64,000 nucleotides of DNA from Dugong dugon (GCA_030035585.1 CM057467.1:66638941-66702940), one strand, 5' to 3'; positions 31,060 to 42,312 are shown, counted from the stretch's first letter. Numbers and translations are program-made. The notes: generated by a model from the letters alone, not told the origin.

Positions 31060-31260
31060 GAACTAACATTAATAACCATATGCCAAGTGCTATATTCTGA
31101 TACATTACTTATTTCAGCATCTCTGTGGTACGCACGTTAATTTTATTCCCATTTTACAGATGAAGAAACAGTTTCACAGGAGTCAAATCACATGTACAGC
31201 CAATAAATGGTAGCTTCAGTACCTCATCTGTCAGCTTCAAAGCCTGTACTTTGGACCTAT
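31060..31260 (-). repeat. MIR SINE
   Basis: 'atatgccaagtgctatattc', 'cccattttacagatgaagaa' and 'acagccaataaatggtagct'. Confidence 0.75.
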
Positions 31261-31387
31261 TTTCTAAGCATTTCTTTCTCAGATAGAAGGGCTTCATATA
31301 GAAAACCAGACCGGGTTGCTGATCCTGTGAGGTTTGCCAACTGCCAAAGAGTATACTTCCTATTACAGTGAACTGTTTTCTTCCTAG

Positions 31388-31407
31388 TACTTTTTTTTTT
31401 TTTTTTT
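31388..31407. repeat. poly(T) run
   Basis: T-rich run of about 20 bases, just upstream of the RTE fragment. Confidence 0.7.
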
Positions 31408-31437
31408 AATTTGGTAGAATTTCATTGTGTAAATGGT

Positions 31438-31510
31438 TCTTTTGTTGTTGTTAGGTTCCATTGAGTTGGCTCCAACTCTTAGTGACTTTACATGTAACAG
31501 AAAGAAATGT
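31438..31510 (-). mobile_element. RTE LINE 3' end scrap
   Basis: 'ttttgttgttgttaggttcc' and 'gagttggctccaactcttag' match the RTE terminus; only about 70 bp remain. Confidence 0.65.
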
Positions 31511-31544
31511 TGTAACAGCCACATCCTAAAATAGCAGTCACTCA

Positions 31545-31546
<2 letters not shown>

Positions 31547-31593
<47 letters not shown>
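31547..31593. repeat. (TG)n microsatellite
   Basis: About 23 uninterrupted TG units. Confidence 0.95.
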
Positions 31594-31598
<5 letters not shown>

Positions 31599-32004
31599 GA
31601 GCTGCTTCTAAGGTAATCCTTTCCTTCTTTTTTACACCAGAAGTCTGGCTTGAAATAAAATTATTAAATGTAGTATAAACGTTACTAAATTGGGTTGTTA
31701 ACGTTTAAAAATTGTTCCATGCGTTTTTAATGTGTTTTGCTGTTTTCCCTGCCTAATTATCATTCTTTTCAATATTTATATGTTAACATGACCTTTTCCT
31801 GATTGAATGACTTCGACTGGGTCTCAAGTGTTCACAACATCATACTTTTAAAATTGAATTCTGTTCCAAAAGATAAGTGCATCATATCACAAAAAGAGGC
31901 AGGGTGGTAGAAAGGTCATAACATCTGTCAGAACCTCTGAGTCATTGTTTTTACAAAGAATCAGGGAACCTAAGAAAAAACTTCAGGGCACATATATTGT
32001 TTGA
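31594..32004. other. no recognisable feature
   Basis: AT-rich and unassigned. Confidence 0.35.
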
Positions 32005-32220
32005 ATTGTTACCATCTAACAGGCAATGTGTTAGGCGTGACTTTATAGGCATCACCTCATTTAATATTCACAAAAATCTAATAAGGAAGATATTGTTATT
32101 CCTGTTGACAGTTATGAAAACTGGGACTCAGAGGTGAAGCAAGTTCACCCAGCATCAGCGTGGAGATGAGATTTGCCTGCAGATTTTTCTGATCCCCCTG
32201 GCCCAAGCCTTGTTTACTAC
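32005..32220 (-). repeat. MIR SINE
   Basis: 'acaggcaatgtgttaggcgt', 'caaaaatctaataaggaaga', 'gaaaactgggactcagaggt' and 'cagcatcagcgtggagatga'. Confidence 0.75.
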
Positions 32221-32799
32221 ACAAATGGCTTTTAAATATCTTCTTAAAAACAGAAAATTTTGCTTTCAAAGTTTTAAGAACTCTAGTGTAGAAAATCAGG
32301 TTCTTTGGTGACTGCAGAACAGGGTCTTGTAACCTTTCTTGTTTGTGCTTCTCCTTTCCTGACTCGACTTCCTACCCATTCCATGCCCCCAGTCCTATGG
32401 TTGCTTGCCTTAATTTCCAAAATGGCTGTTTCAAACTTCCAAGCTTTCTTCCAAAAAACAACAATTTTCCCCAGTGTAAGTAAACAATGGTCTATGTTTC
32501 AAACTTCCACTGTGATTTACCAGGGAGAGTTTAGAAATACCTTGAATAATGGCAGCATCTTTAAAAAGCGTGTCCAGTCTTTCACGGTGACTACTTTTCA
32601 TTCACCCTGTACAGTATTTTTTTTTTATCAAAACATTTGTTATATCACTTTAAAGCCAATTATATGTGGTATATAATACCAGATTGATGATTCTTTATCA
32701 TTTTGGCCTCAAAATTCAACAAACATTTATTGAGTGCTAATTATGTGATAGAAACATCCTTGTTCATTATCTTACCCAATTCTTTGAGAGGGTCAATGT
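32221..32799. other. no recognisable gene
   Basis: Contains an open frame of 123 codons (32305-32676, + strand) with no known motif and no splice or regulatory support. I treat it as chance. T-run at 32614-32625. Confidence 0.35.
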
Positions 32800-33040
32800 C
32801 ATCTAGTGAAAAGAGTGTAACTTGTAAAATCAGACAGATTTGAGGTTTGTAGCCAGGCTCTGGCGAGACTGCTAATTGTGGGATTTGCTAGTTCTTTGAT
32901 TAAGTATCAGAGCTTCAGCTTCCTCCTATAAAAACAGAAATAGTGACAGCCATCTCAGAATTCTTCTGTGGCAAGTTCAGGGAAATCACATCTGAAAAAT
33001 TCCTAGTTCACAATAAGTGCCAAATAAAGGGTCACTTTAG
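32800..33040 (+). repeat. MIR SINE, near complete
   Basis: 'catctagtgaaaagagtgta', 'gccaggctctggcgagactg', 'gcttcagcttcctcctataa' and 'ttcacaataagtgccaaata'. Confidence 0.8.
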
Positions 33041-33125
33041 GCATTAATAAATAAATAAATAAACTGAGGTTCAAAGTGGTTAAAAGTTCATATAGTTTCA
33101 AAGTAGCAGAGTTTGGGATTCAATC
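33041..33125 (-). repeat. (ATAA)n followed by MIR fragment
   Basis: Four AATA units at 33047-33062, then 'actgaggttcaaagtggtta' and 'gtagcagagtttgggattca' in reverse MIR order. Confidence 0.55.
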
Positions 33126-33694
33126 AAAAATCTTAAAACTCCCTGACAAAGGCAGTTTCTTAGTATGTCAGGATGACATCAGGGGTGCATGGTCTCCGAC
33201 CTCTCTTATTAGACTGTGTTAGAGGGTAACCACACATGGTTCTCAGGGTGTCTTCTTTCATTTGTCTCATTCCCTACGTCCGTGCTTCATTGACTCAGTC
33301 CTCTCCTCTTCTGTCTGCTGCAGAGAACGGCATTCCAAGTTTGGCCTACTCCTCAGAACAAGTGCCAATTTATCTGATAATAGCAAACAAATCACTGACA
33401 CACATATCCTTTCCCTCTAGATTTAATATCCCTACTGCTTGGACCACTCCTTCCTCTTGAACTTTACTTATCAACTTCTGGTCCTTATGGGGATCCTTGA
33501 AGAACCTTCTGAAAAGAAGCTGCCCATTATCCATCCTATCAGCACTTATCTTCAAATAGCAAAGCTACCTTTAAACTCATTTGCACAGCACGACAGTCAT
33601 TCCCAGGAAAATGATTTACATAAACATTTTATTCAGAATGATCTTTGTTAAGTGTATCTAGTGGTAAACAGACAGCTGGTTCATGGCCCTTTTA
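33126..33694. other. no recognisable feature
   Basis: Unassigned. Overlapping short frames on both strands carry no motif. Confidence 0.35.
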
Positions 33695-33695
33695 T

Positions 33696-33728
33696 CACAC
33701 ACACACATACACACACACACACACACAC
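33696..33728. repeat. (CA)n microsatellite at an AfroSINE tail
   Basis: CA repeats with one T interruption abut the 3' end of the minus-strand AfroSINE, where its own T-rich/GGTTT tail would be expected. Confidence 0.9.
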
Positions 33729-33922
33729 CCGTTGCCATCAAGTCAGTTCTGACTCATGATGACCCCCATGTGTGTCAGAGTAGAACTGGGTACCATAGGG
33801 TTTTCAATGGCTGATTTTCCAGAAGTAGATAGCCAAGCCTTTCTTCCAAGGTACCTCCTGGTGGACTCCAACCATTTGATTAGCAATGGAGCATGTTAAC
33901 TTTTTGAACCCCCCAGGGACTC
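33729..33922 (-). mobile_element. AfroSINE (long form)
   Basis: 'cgttgccatcaagtcagttc' to 'ccccagggactcc'. The long-form segment 'tggctgattttccagaagtag' resembles the RTE 5' UTR. Confidence 0.9.
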
Positions 33923-34497
33923 CACAAAACTTTGAAAATAGGAACTAAGACCTAGTTACCACCTACAGTGAGTTAGGTCTGCTATGGATATGGTCTGCTA
34001 TGAATGAGTTAGGTCTACTATGAATATGAAAAAGCCCCAACACTGATCCATTTCGAGTTACTTCCGTTTCCCAAAGTCAAAAAAATTGAAGGGAAAAGTC
34101 ATGAAGAAGCTGAAAACTTTGCCACTGACTTACCCAAATCTAGACCCAAGAATAAACATCAGAAACACTCAAAATCAAAGTTGCTTTGCCAAGATGTCAA
34201 TAGTATTTTTGGTGCAACTTAGCAGGCACGTAGTACCACAGAGTCTTTCAAGCACTTTCACCTCGCACTCTGAAAGCAAGGAGGCCTCTTGTGTTATGGA
34301 ACAGATCACACGGTCCCATCAAAGCTACCTACAAAACTAGTCTGGGAACTCAAAATACTGTTGATAGCTTCAGTTAAAATGGTGCTTTTTTGTAATCAAA
34401 ACCATTGCAAGCCATACAGAGCTGATGTTTAGATGAAAGTTTTTGATTGTTTTGTTTTTTCTACTAAGACTTCTTAAGAGGGGAAGAAAGAAAAGAA
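33923..34497. other. no recognisable feature
   Basis: A local imperfect tandem duplication ('gagttaggtctgctatg' / 'gagttaggtctactatg') lies at 33970-34027. The rest is unassigned. Confidence 0.4.
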
Positions 34498-34665
34498 TAT
34501 TCATATCTATTGAGAATCTACTGTATGTCATGCATTCTTCTGGAACTTTCATATACATTAGCTATTGATCTTCACGTATATTATATTCTTGCTTTTAAAC
34601 GGGGGAAACTGTGTCTTTGAGAAGTCAAACACCTGGCTTGACATCACCAAACTCACATAGATGCC
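34498..34665 (-). repeat. MIR SINE
   Basis: 'ctattgagaatctactgtat', 'tattgatcttcacgtatatt' and 'aacctggcttgacatca' region in reverse order; diverged. Confidence 0.65.
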
Positions 34666-34679
34666 ACAAAATGTAAAGG

Positions 34680-34905
34680 TCAAGTGAGTAGGCTATAGAG
34701 ACGGACAAGACTGGATTTGAAATATTCCACCCATTTTACTGTGTGACCGGGAGCAAGTTCCATGACTTCTTGACCTTACCTCTTCAGTTAAAAGGTAGAG
34801 ATAACAACAAAGTAGTTGTGAGGATTAGATGAAATAATGCCTGTGGAAACACTAACACTTTGCCTGGCACTTCACAAGTGTTTGGTAAACATTAAATAGT
34901 ACGCT
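34680..34905 (+). repeat. MIR SINE, near complete
   Basis: 'gtgaccgggagcaagttcca', 'ttgtgaggattagatgaaat' and 'tttgcctggcacttcacaag'. Confidence 0.85.
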
Positions 34906-35555
34906 AGCAGGGAGTGATGGTGATCTTAATACCAGAACTCCAGTCCAAGGTCCTTCATTGCATCACAGTCTTCTGCAACAACCATTTTTATTCATGAAAT
35001 TCTTTCTCTTTCAAGCACTGCTTATTACCTGACAGAGGCAACTTCAGTAATCAGTAATGTGAACTAGGCTTAGAATGATATATCATCTCATATTAAATCT
35101 CTTAAATCCTTGGTCACCAAGTTGTTTGCTTTACTGATCTTCCTCTCTCAGCAAGTCTTTCCATAGGTGAAATTGTTTTAAATCCTACAAATATAATCTG
35201 TGCCATTTTCTCTGAGTGGAATGCAATGTGGTAAGTATAATTAGAACTGGAGAGGGAAGAATAGTTCTTGGGCTGGCTGGAGACAGTGTCCACCATGACA
35301 GGAGAGCAAGGTGTGCAAAGGAAGCTTGTTAGCGCCAGTTAGCACAGGCGATTCTCCTGCCTTTGGCTGATGTGAGGATTGATGACCCTGAAAGCCACAC
35401 AGTGGACTTCCATAGAGAAATGACTGTTGACAGGGGCACATTAGAGCATCTTTTCATTCCCTCAGTCCCTGTGCATACTTAGTTCTCCATATGAGATTTG
35501 AGTTGAGAACTTGCAAAAGTATAAAGCCAAAGAGCTGAGGCCTTATTGACTAGAG
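34906..35555. other. no recognisable gene; mostly non-repetitive
   Basis: No repeat family seen in 35220-35460, which reads as unique sequence. No coding support. Confidence 0.35.
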
Positions 35556-35559
35556 AGAA

Positions 35560-35800
35560 TATATTTTTTGGAGTCCTGAGAGTTTGGATTGAGATCTGGA
35601 TCCAACAATTCCAGAAGTCTGACTTTTGCAATTCAAAAACAAGTGTAACTTTTTGCAAATCATTTTACAATCTTAAACCTCCATTTTCTTGTGTATAAAA
35701 TAGAAGATGATAATAATAAAAATGTATTTAAAAAAATCCCTTCTCTTTTTATCTCTCATAGTTGTTGTAAGCACCACATGAGGTGATGGACATGAAAAGG
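35560..35800 (+). repeat. MIR SINE
   Basis: 'gagtcctgagagtttggatt', 'taaacctccattttcttgtg' and 'gttgttgtaagcaccacatg'. Confidence 0.65.
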
Positions 35801-35904
35801 TTTTATATTGATTCAGTCATCCAGCAAATATTTATGGAGTACCCCTATGCCAGATACAGTTAAACTCTAAAGTAGTATATAAAACCAGTTCCTATTTTGT
35901 AGTG

Positions 35905-36130
35905 GTTGTGGTATTATCCTTTAATTGCTTCTCATAGACCAAAAATAACAGTTGAATACCTTATTCTGGCACCAAATCCTATTTCTATCTTATCTTCACG
36001 TGTCAGCCACATAGGTCACTTGCTGTTCCTTAACATGCCCAGCCCAGCAGTACCTCTTCTCTTATGCCCATGCTGTTGTTTCTCCCGGAATGCCTTCCCC
36101 TTCCTTTCCTAACTGTCCAAATCATGATCT
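35905..36130 (+). repeat. L2 3' region
   Basis: 'ctgttccttaacatgcccag', 'cccatgctgttgtttctccc' and 'ggaatgccttccccttcctt' follow L2 order. Confidence 0.65.
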
Positions 36131-36144
36131 TGGCTCAGGTATTG

Positions 36145-36215
36145 GTATTAGGATTTGAACTCAGGTTGATCTAGCCCAAAGCCCATCTTCTTTTCATAAT
36201 AATATGCCATTTCTT
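36145..36215 (-). repeat. MIR 5' fragment
   Basis: 'ggatttgaactcaggttgat' and 'aagcccatcttcttttcata'. Confidence 0.5.
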
Positions 36216-36235
36216 CTCTGACAGACCCTGCAGCA

Positions 36236-36385
36236 GAACATCTCAAAGTTTAACATGTACACAAATCTCCTGGGGATCTTGTTAAAATTCAGTAGGCCTG
36301 TGGTAGAGCCTGAGGTTCTGCATTTCTGATCGGCTCCCAGGTAATGCTAATGCTGCCCATCTGGGTACCACCCTTTGAGCATAGA
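36236..36385 (+). mobile_element. MER5-type DNA transposon
   Basis: 'tctcaaagtttaacatgtac', 'tctcctggggatcttgttaa', 'ggttctgcatttctgatcgg' and 'ggtaatgctaatgctgccca'. Confidence 0.85.
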
Positions 36386-36529
36386 GGTTGTAGGATACTA
36401 ATTCTGGACATAAACTCTGCATTGTCAATAATAAACAATCACATTTTCTTAAATTAAAATTTACTGGTAAATTATCTTAACACACATGGATACACTAATG
36501 AAAAGAGAAGTGCGTGGTGGTTTTAATTA

Positions 36530-36620
36530 AGTAAGAGACGTGTGAGCTTAGGCAAGTCATTTAGCTGCCTTAAGTCCGGTTTTCTCATCCACGAGACAAG
36601 AAAGAACTCTGCCATCTCCT
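36530..36620 (+). repeat. MIR core
   Basis: 'gtgagcttaggcaagtcatt' and 'ccggttttctcatccacgag'. Confidence 0.65.
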
Positions 36621-36974
36621 GCCTTGCTTCCCTCTCGGTGTCACTGTAGGTATCTTCAGTTTACCACGTTTCTAATTGTGTCATGCAGCAATATTTTAAA
36701 ATCATTATTCTCCTTTCACTTATTTTACCTTCTGTTTTTAAGGCCCTTTGAAAGCTCTTTCTATGGAGATGGTTAGTCAAGAAGCAATCGGTGTGCCTTG
36801 GTTGTTGATTTCTCCGCTAAATTAAAGGTTCAATATTCCAGAATCAAGGCCTTGCAAAGAAAATAGATACCCCTCAGTGCCACCTAGTATTATTGTCTCT
36901 TCCTCAAGTGCCATGGTTCTGCTGCATTTCATTCTGCCTACATTTCATAAATTTGCACTTTCTCTCTCCCTCGT
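36621..36974. other. no recognisable feature
   Basis: Unassigned sequence. Confidence 0.35.
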
Positions 36975-37215
36975 GGCATAATAACAAGAGCACAGGCTTT
37001 GAAGTCAGACACCTGCTTGAATCTGAGCTTTGTTGATTCCAAGTGACTTAGCTTCCCTGAGGTAGAAGTTTCCTCATCTGATCACCTGTAAAGTAGAAAT
37101 TAGAAGAAGAAGAGTGAAGAGGAGGAGAAAACTGTCTTCCTAAGTTTTGTGAAGGTCAAATAAAGATAAGACATAGTGTCTGGCTTGTAGTTGAGTTCAA
37201 GAAATGTTAATTTCA
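36975..37215 (+). repeat. MIR SINE
   Basis: 'aataacaagagcacaggctt', 'tccaagtgacttagcttccc' and 'cttgtagttgagttcaagaa'. Confidence 0.75.
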
Positions 37216-37383
37216 CCCCCAGCCTATCCTTAGCCACTTTCTCTCTGTTTCTGTTCCTCCCATCTTTTTCCCAAACTGATTATTATTTATTGACTTTCTT
37301 TAACACTGCTCATCCAAAAATATATGCATACTGAATAAATAGATATAAAATATCAATGTGAATTATAAGGGTTGCATTTTTAT

Positions 37384-39798
37384 ATTTATTTATTTTTATT
37401 TTTTTATATTTTATTGTACTTCAGGTGAAGGCTTACAGAACAAATAGTTTCTCATGAAACAGTAGTACACTTGTTGTTTTATAACATTGGTTAACAACCC
37501 CACAACATATTAACCCTCTAACTTCTCAACCTTTTTTTTTTTTGGTGAAAATACACATAGCCAAAGAGACAACGTTTCAAAAATTTCTGCATGCACAGTT
37601 CAGTGACATTAACTACGCTCTTCCAATTGTGCTGTTATTCTCACTTAAGATGAAGGCTTAGAGAACAAAATAGTTTCTCATTTAACGGTTACTACAAATG
37701 TTGCCCTATGACAATGGTTAACAATCTCACAACACATCAACAATATCCTTACTCAGCCTTGGGTTCCCTATCACCAGCTTCCTTGTCCCCTTCTGCCTTC
37801 TGGTCCCTGTCACTGGACTACCGTACCTCATTAGTCTCATTTGGTTTTACGGGGCTGTCCACTCCCAGGCTGAACAGTGAACCTCGGAGGTAGCTTCACC
37901 ACTGAGCTAAAAGGGTGTCTGGGGGCCATACTCTCGGGGTTTCTCCAGTCTCCTTTAGGCCAGTAAATCTGGTCTTCTTTTTTTTGTGAGTCAGAATTAT
38001 GCTCTACATCCTTCTCCAGCTCTGTCCAGAACCCTCTGTTGTGATCCTGGTCAGAGCAGTCAGTGGTGGTAGCCGGGCACCATCTAGCTGTACTGGACTC
38101 AGTCCGGTGGAGGCCTTGGTAGCTGTGGACAATTAGTCCTTCGGACTGATCTTTTCCCTGTATCCTGTTTTCTTCATTCTCCCTTGCTCCCGAAGGGATG
38201 AGACCAGTGGAGTATCTTAGATGGCCGCTCACAGGCTTTTAAGACCCCAGACACTACTCACCAAGGTAGAATGTAGAGCATTGTCTTTATAAGCTGTGTC
38301 ATGCCAATTGAGCTAGATGTTCCCCAAGACCATGGTCCCCACAGCCCTCCGCCCAGCAATTCAGTCCCTCAGGGAGTTTCGATGTGTCTATGGGGCTTCC
38401 ATGACCTTTCCTTGTACAGGTTGTGCTAGTTTCCCCTGTATTGTGTACTGTCTCACCCTTCACCCAAGATACCAGCTATCCCTTGCCTATTTAGTATTCC
38501 CCCTCCCCCACCCCTCCCATCCCTGGTAACCAACAAAGATTGTTACATTTTGTGTGTGAACTTTTTCATGGGTTTTTACAATAGAGGTCTCATACAATAT
38601 TTGTCCTTTTGTGATTGACTTATTTCACTCAGCATAATGTCCTCCAGTTTCATCCATGTTGTGAGATGTTTCACAGATTCATTGTTGTTCTTTCTCGTTG
38701 CATAATACTCCATTGAGTGTAGGTACCATAGATTGTTTATCCATTCATCTGTTGATGGGCATCTAGGTTGTTTCCATCATTTTGCTATTGTGAACAATGC
38801 TGCCATGAACATAGGTGTGCATATGTCTATTCGAGTGATGACTCTTATTTCTCTAGGCTATATTCCTAGGAGTGGGATTGCTGGATCCAATGGTATGTCT
38901 ATTTCTAGCTTTCTGAGGAAGCGCCATATCATTTTCCAAAATGGTTGTATCATTTTGCATTCCCAGCAGCAGTGCATAAGAGTTCCCATCTCCCCGCAGC
39001 CCCTCCAACATTTGTTATTTCCAGTGTTTTCGATGCATGCCAGTAAAGTCGGGGTGAAATGGTATCTCATTGTGGTTTTAATTTACATTTCTCCAATGGC
39101 TAGTGATCGCTAGCATTTCCTCATGTGTCTGCTGGCCATTTGAATGTCTTCTTTGGTGAAGTGTCTGTTCATTTCGTTTGCCCATTTTTTAATAGGATTA
39201 TTTGTCTTTTTGCTGTAGAGGTGTTGGATTTTCTTGTACATTATGGAGATTAGACCTTTGTCTGACTTGTACTGTCCAAAAATTTTTTTGCAGTCTGTAG
39301 GTTCTCTTTCTCCTCTTTTGGTGAAGTCTTTTGAAGAGCATAGGTGTTTGATTTTTAGAAGATCCCAGTTATCTAGCTTATCTGTTGGGTTTTGTGCATT
39401 GATGGTTATGGTTTGTATCCTGTTAATGTCATGTATTAAGGCCTGTAGTGTTGGTCCTATTTTTTCTTCTATGAACTTTATAGTTTTAGGCTTTATATTC
39501 AGGTCTTTGATCCATTTTGAAGTAGTTTCTGTATACGGTGTGAGGTATGGGTCCTGATTCAATTTTTTGCAAATGGATATCCAGTTTTGCCAGCACCGTT
39601 TGTTAAAAAGACTGTCTTTTCCCCATTTGATGGACTTTGGGCCCTTGTCGAAGATCAGGTGACCGTAGGTGGATGGATTGACGTCTGGGTTCTCAATTCT
39701 GTTCCATTGGTCAATGTATCTGTCGTTGTACCAGTACCAGGCCGTTTTGACTACTGTAGCTGTATAGTAGGTTCTGAAGTCAGGTAGTGTGAGTCCTC
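37384..39798 (-). mobile_element. L1 LINE, 5'-truncated copy of the young type
   Basis: Matches the first L1 from its 3' end up to about 10230. A 100-base sample (38219 on, against 8660 on) shows two differences. It is cut within ORF2 at 'gtgagtcctc|tgc'. Flanking duplication TGCATTTTTAT at 37373-37383 and 39799-39809. Same orientation as the copy at 7814. Confidence 0.93.
38492..39798 (-). pseudogene. L1 ORF2 C-terminal part
   Basis: Encodes the region after RT. The zinc-knuckle-like cysteine motif C-x3-C-x7-H-x4-C is visible at about 39010-38957 ([18 protein letters not shown]). An intact stretch (39562-39110) precedes it, and a frame break separates the two. The RT catalytic core is missing by truncation, so it is inactive. 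A C-rich expansion (38495-38516) lies by the stop. Confidence 0.9.
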
Positions 39799-39954
39799 TG
39801 CATTTTTATTTTTATATTCTACTTCTACCTTTTCAAATCTCTGCAGTAATTTCTCATTTTGGCCTCATAACATCTTTATAAGATATGCTTTTCAACATTT
39901 CTTCTGGCTATATATGTCTTTACCTATGGTTCTTGTGTTTTTATGGTTTATCAC

Positions 39955-40075
39955 TATAACTAAGAATTCCCTGAGGGCAGGACTGATGCCTATTCATCTC
40001 TAGATCATCAGTGTTAAGCACAGCACCTGACACACGTGAATCTCTTAATAATGTGTGAATGAATGAATGCGTGGA
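39955..40075 (+). repeat. L2 3' end
   Basis: 'aattccctgagggcaggact', 'gttaagcacagcacctgaca' and a GAATGAATGAATG terminus. Confidence 0.8.
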
Positions 40076-40128
40076 GGAAGGAAAAAAGGGAGGGAGGTAG
40101 GAGGGAAGAGAGGAAAGAAGGACATGAA
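40076..40128. repeat. GA-rich low-complexity tract
   Basis: Purine run of GGAAG/GGAGG type on the + strand, directly after the L2 terminus. Confidence 0.8.
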
Positions 40129-40149
40129 AATGAGTTTTACTATTCTAGA

Positions 40150-40225
40150 TTGAAAGTAGCTTATCTAGCACAGAGCCTGACACATAGTGGATGCTCAATA
40201 TTAATTTCTCAAAGAAGTGAAAATA
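40150..40225 (+). repeat. MIR/L2 3' scrap
   Basis: 'tagcacagagcctgacacat' and 'gtggatgctcaatattaatt'. Confidence 0.6.
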
Positions 40226-40279
40226 TCAATATGAATCTTGGGTAGTTTCCCAAATGCCAACCAGATGATACAAAGCAGC

Positions 40280-40850
40280 TTCTTTTGAGGCTTACAGTGA
40301 TAAACCCAAAAAGTAATCTGGAGAAATGGAGAAAGAGAAGCCATCTTTTTTATGGGCAGAGATGTCAAGCTGTCATGTTAACGCCTGCAGGGCCTCTGCA
40401 GGCTAATGGTTGCCAGGGCAACAGCGATGCCAAGCCTTTGCATTCAGGTAGTTTTCTATTGATAATCGCTAATGTGAACAGGTGCTGGCTTGCACTTTAC
40501 ACCTGCCTGGCTTGTAAGTCTACCTTAATTGGATGTGCCAAGATTGAGGAAAAAGTAATCTGCCCTTTCGAGACAACTGACAGGGAGATGAAGTGTTGTG
40601 TGGGCCCTTATTGTTACAATTTTGCTGCCAAAATTACTATGAACTGTCTTGTCTGGATGTATAGCCTGCCTTTGTTGACAGAACCCTAGTGTTTATCTTC
40701 TAGTGGTGGTATATTAAGTCGAAGAAAACTTTGATGAAATGGTTTGGAGCAGTTTGGTGGAAATTCACTTGTTTTTTTAGTGGCAGTGAAAAGAGATGTG
40801 GTATTGGGGAGAAACCTGAGGGAGTGAGGAATTAGAAAGGGGCAAAAGTG
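40280..40850. other. unique, repeat-free block; candidate regulatory DNA
   Basis: No repeat family recognised in about 570 bp flanked by repeats. It has a locally higher GC content (40380-40520), a perfect X-box, nearby E-box-like CAGGTG (40480) and CACCTG (40501), and a SOX-like ATTGTTA (40609). A 134-codon + frame (40285-40689) exists but has no motif or splice support. Confidence 0.4.
40409..40422 (+). promoter_or_regulatory. perfect RFX X-box motif
   Basis: GTTGCCAGGGCAAC is a perfect inverted-repeat X-box (GTTGCC, 2-nt spacer, GGCAAC). RFX factors bind such sites. Binding at this site is inferred. Confidence 0.5.
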
Positions 40851-40851
40851 T

Positions 40852-41275
40852 TCTGATCACCTGCTATGTTTAAGACACTGTGCTGGGCTTTCTAACAAAC
40901 GTGGATTTAATCTTCCCAACACCCTATAAGGAAGGTGCTGATATCTACAGGCTTAACCAAGACCAAAGCCAAACCCATTGCCGTCAAGTCAATTCCGACT
41001 CATTGCTACCCAGCAGGACAGAGTAGAACTGCCCCATAGGGTTTCCAAGGCTGTAATCTTTACAGAAGCAGCCTGCCACATCTTTCTCCCACAGAGCAGC
41101 TGGTGGGTTCAAACCTCCGACCTTTAGGTTAGCAGCCAAGCGCTCAACCACTGCACCACCAGGGCTTCTATCTGCAGGTTAGAGATGAGAAAACAGGTTC
41201 TAAAGTTGAATTCTTTTGTTTAGACTTTTAGAGTGAGATTAAGTCATAGTACCAGGATTCAAACTTTAGTCTTCT
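40852..41275 (-). repeat. MIR SINE split by an AfroSINE
   Basis: Left part 40852-40951 ('tgtttaagacactgtgctgg', 'aacaccctataaggaaggtg') and right part 41169-41275 ('gttagagatgagaaaacagg', 'taccaggattcaaactttag'). Confidence 0.85.
40952..41168 (-). mobile_element. AfroSINE (long form)
   Basis: Reversed tail 'accaaagccaaacccattgc', then body and head ending 'caccaccagggcttc'. Duplication tatctacagg (40942-40951) and tatctgcagg (41169-41178), one mismatch. Confidence 0.95.
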
Positions 41276-42164
41276 TGACTATACAGTCTGTTCCTTTATC
41301 TATTCCTGGCTTCCTACAAGTCACTTCCATCCTAACTCTGTTCCTCATTGTTCTCATTTTTGCTTTCTGAAAGTTTCCCAAATCAGTCTACATCCTCTTG
41401 CACCTGACAGCTCTGATGGTATTTAAATATATTTACTTGAGTTTAGAAAACCTTTACTAAAAGCTTACAGGTCCCAGGCACAGTGTTGGGTGCTAAAGAA
41501 ACAGAGAAGAGTAACTCAAGTCCTTATTCTAAAAGAATTTACCATGTAGAATCTAGATATTAGAGAGAGAGAGAGAGATGATGGAGATACTGATACACTC
41601 AATTAGATCCAGTCAGTTAAAAAGAAAGAATAAGTTCCCTGGCCTAGATCCTGGTATCTGAAAATGTGATTCAGCCTAGATTGGTTAAGTCTATTTATTG
41701 TTTGTTTTAAAATTGAGTCACACCATTTGCTGGTGATCTATCAAACACTCTAGCCCTTTTTCACTTACACCATGACCAGTCTGTGACTCGTCATTCCATA
41801 CAGGCAAGATTTTGTTGTTGTTTATTTGTTCTTTAAATACAGAACTTTATACTTAACCTCTGTTCACATTCATCACCTTGGTCAAACTGTTGAGGTTATC
41901 TGGAAAACTGGTTTTATCACTCACTGCATTTATCTGTCCCTGCTAATTTCATAGAATTGTAGAGTAGGAAGGCTTTTGAAGCTCTTCTGTCCACTGAAGT
42001 TTGAGTTGGCACAATAAGTCCCTATCATTTAGCTATTCACCCTATGCCTGTGCCTTTCCAATGAGAGGATATAGAATGAGAATCAATACCTCCCACTGCA
42101 TTATTGAACAGCTCTAATTGCTCAAACAATGGGGCAAATGAAAGGTGTAAATACATGCTGACCA
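41276..42164. other. unassigned; GA repeat and an old repeat scrap
   Basis: (GA)n at 41564-41577. Segment 41420-41560 has 'caggcacagtgttgggtgct', typical of old MIR/L2-like repeats. It shares a 25-base identity with 43141-43165. Confidence 0.4.
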
Positions 42165-42312
42165 CCAAGTACCAGCAATGTGCACATAAAATTTTATTTT
42201 ATTCTCAAACAAGCAAGTGTAGGAAGGATTCTTATATTAACTTTATAGATGAGACAACTGAGGATAAGCACATAAATTCTCCTAATTGATAAGAAATGGA
42301 GTCAGAATTCAT
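42165..42312 (-). repeat. MIR SINE
   Basis: 'aactttatagatgagacaac' and 'gataagaaatggagtcagaa'. Confidence 0.65.

Noticed and set aside
32305-32676. 123-codon open frame on the plus strand
   Set aside because: No motif, no promoter or splice signals, in AT-rich unassigned DNA; length is within chance for a 64-kb window.
40285-40689. 134-codon frame considered as a Cys-rich small protein
   Set aside because: The cysteines form no known pattern and the DNA looks more like a regulatory island than an exon.
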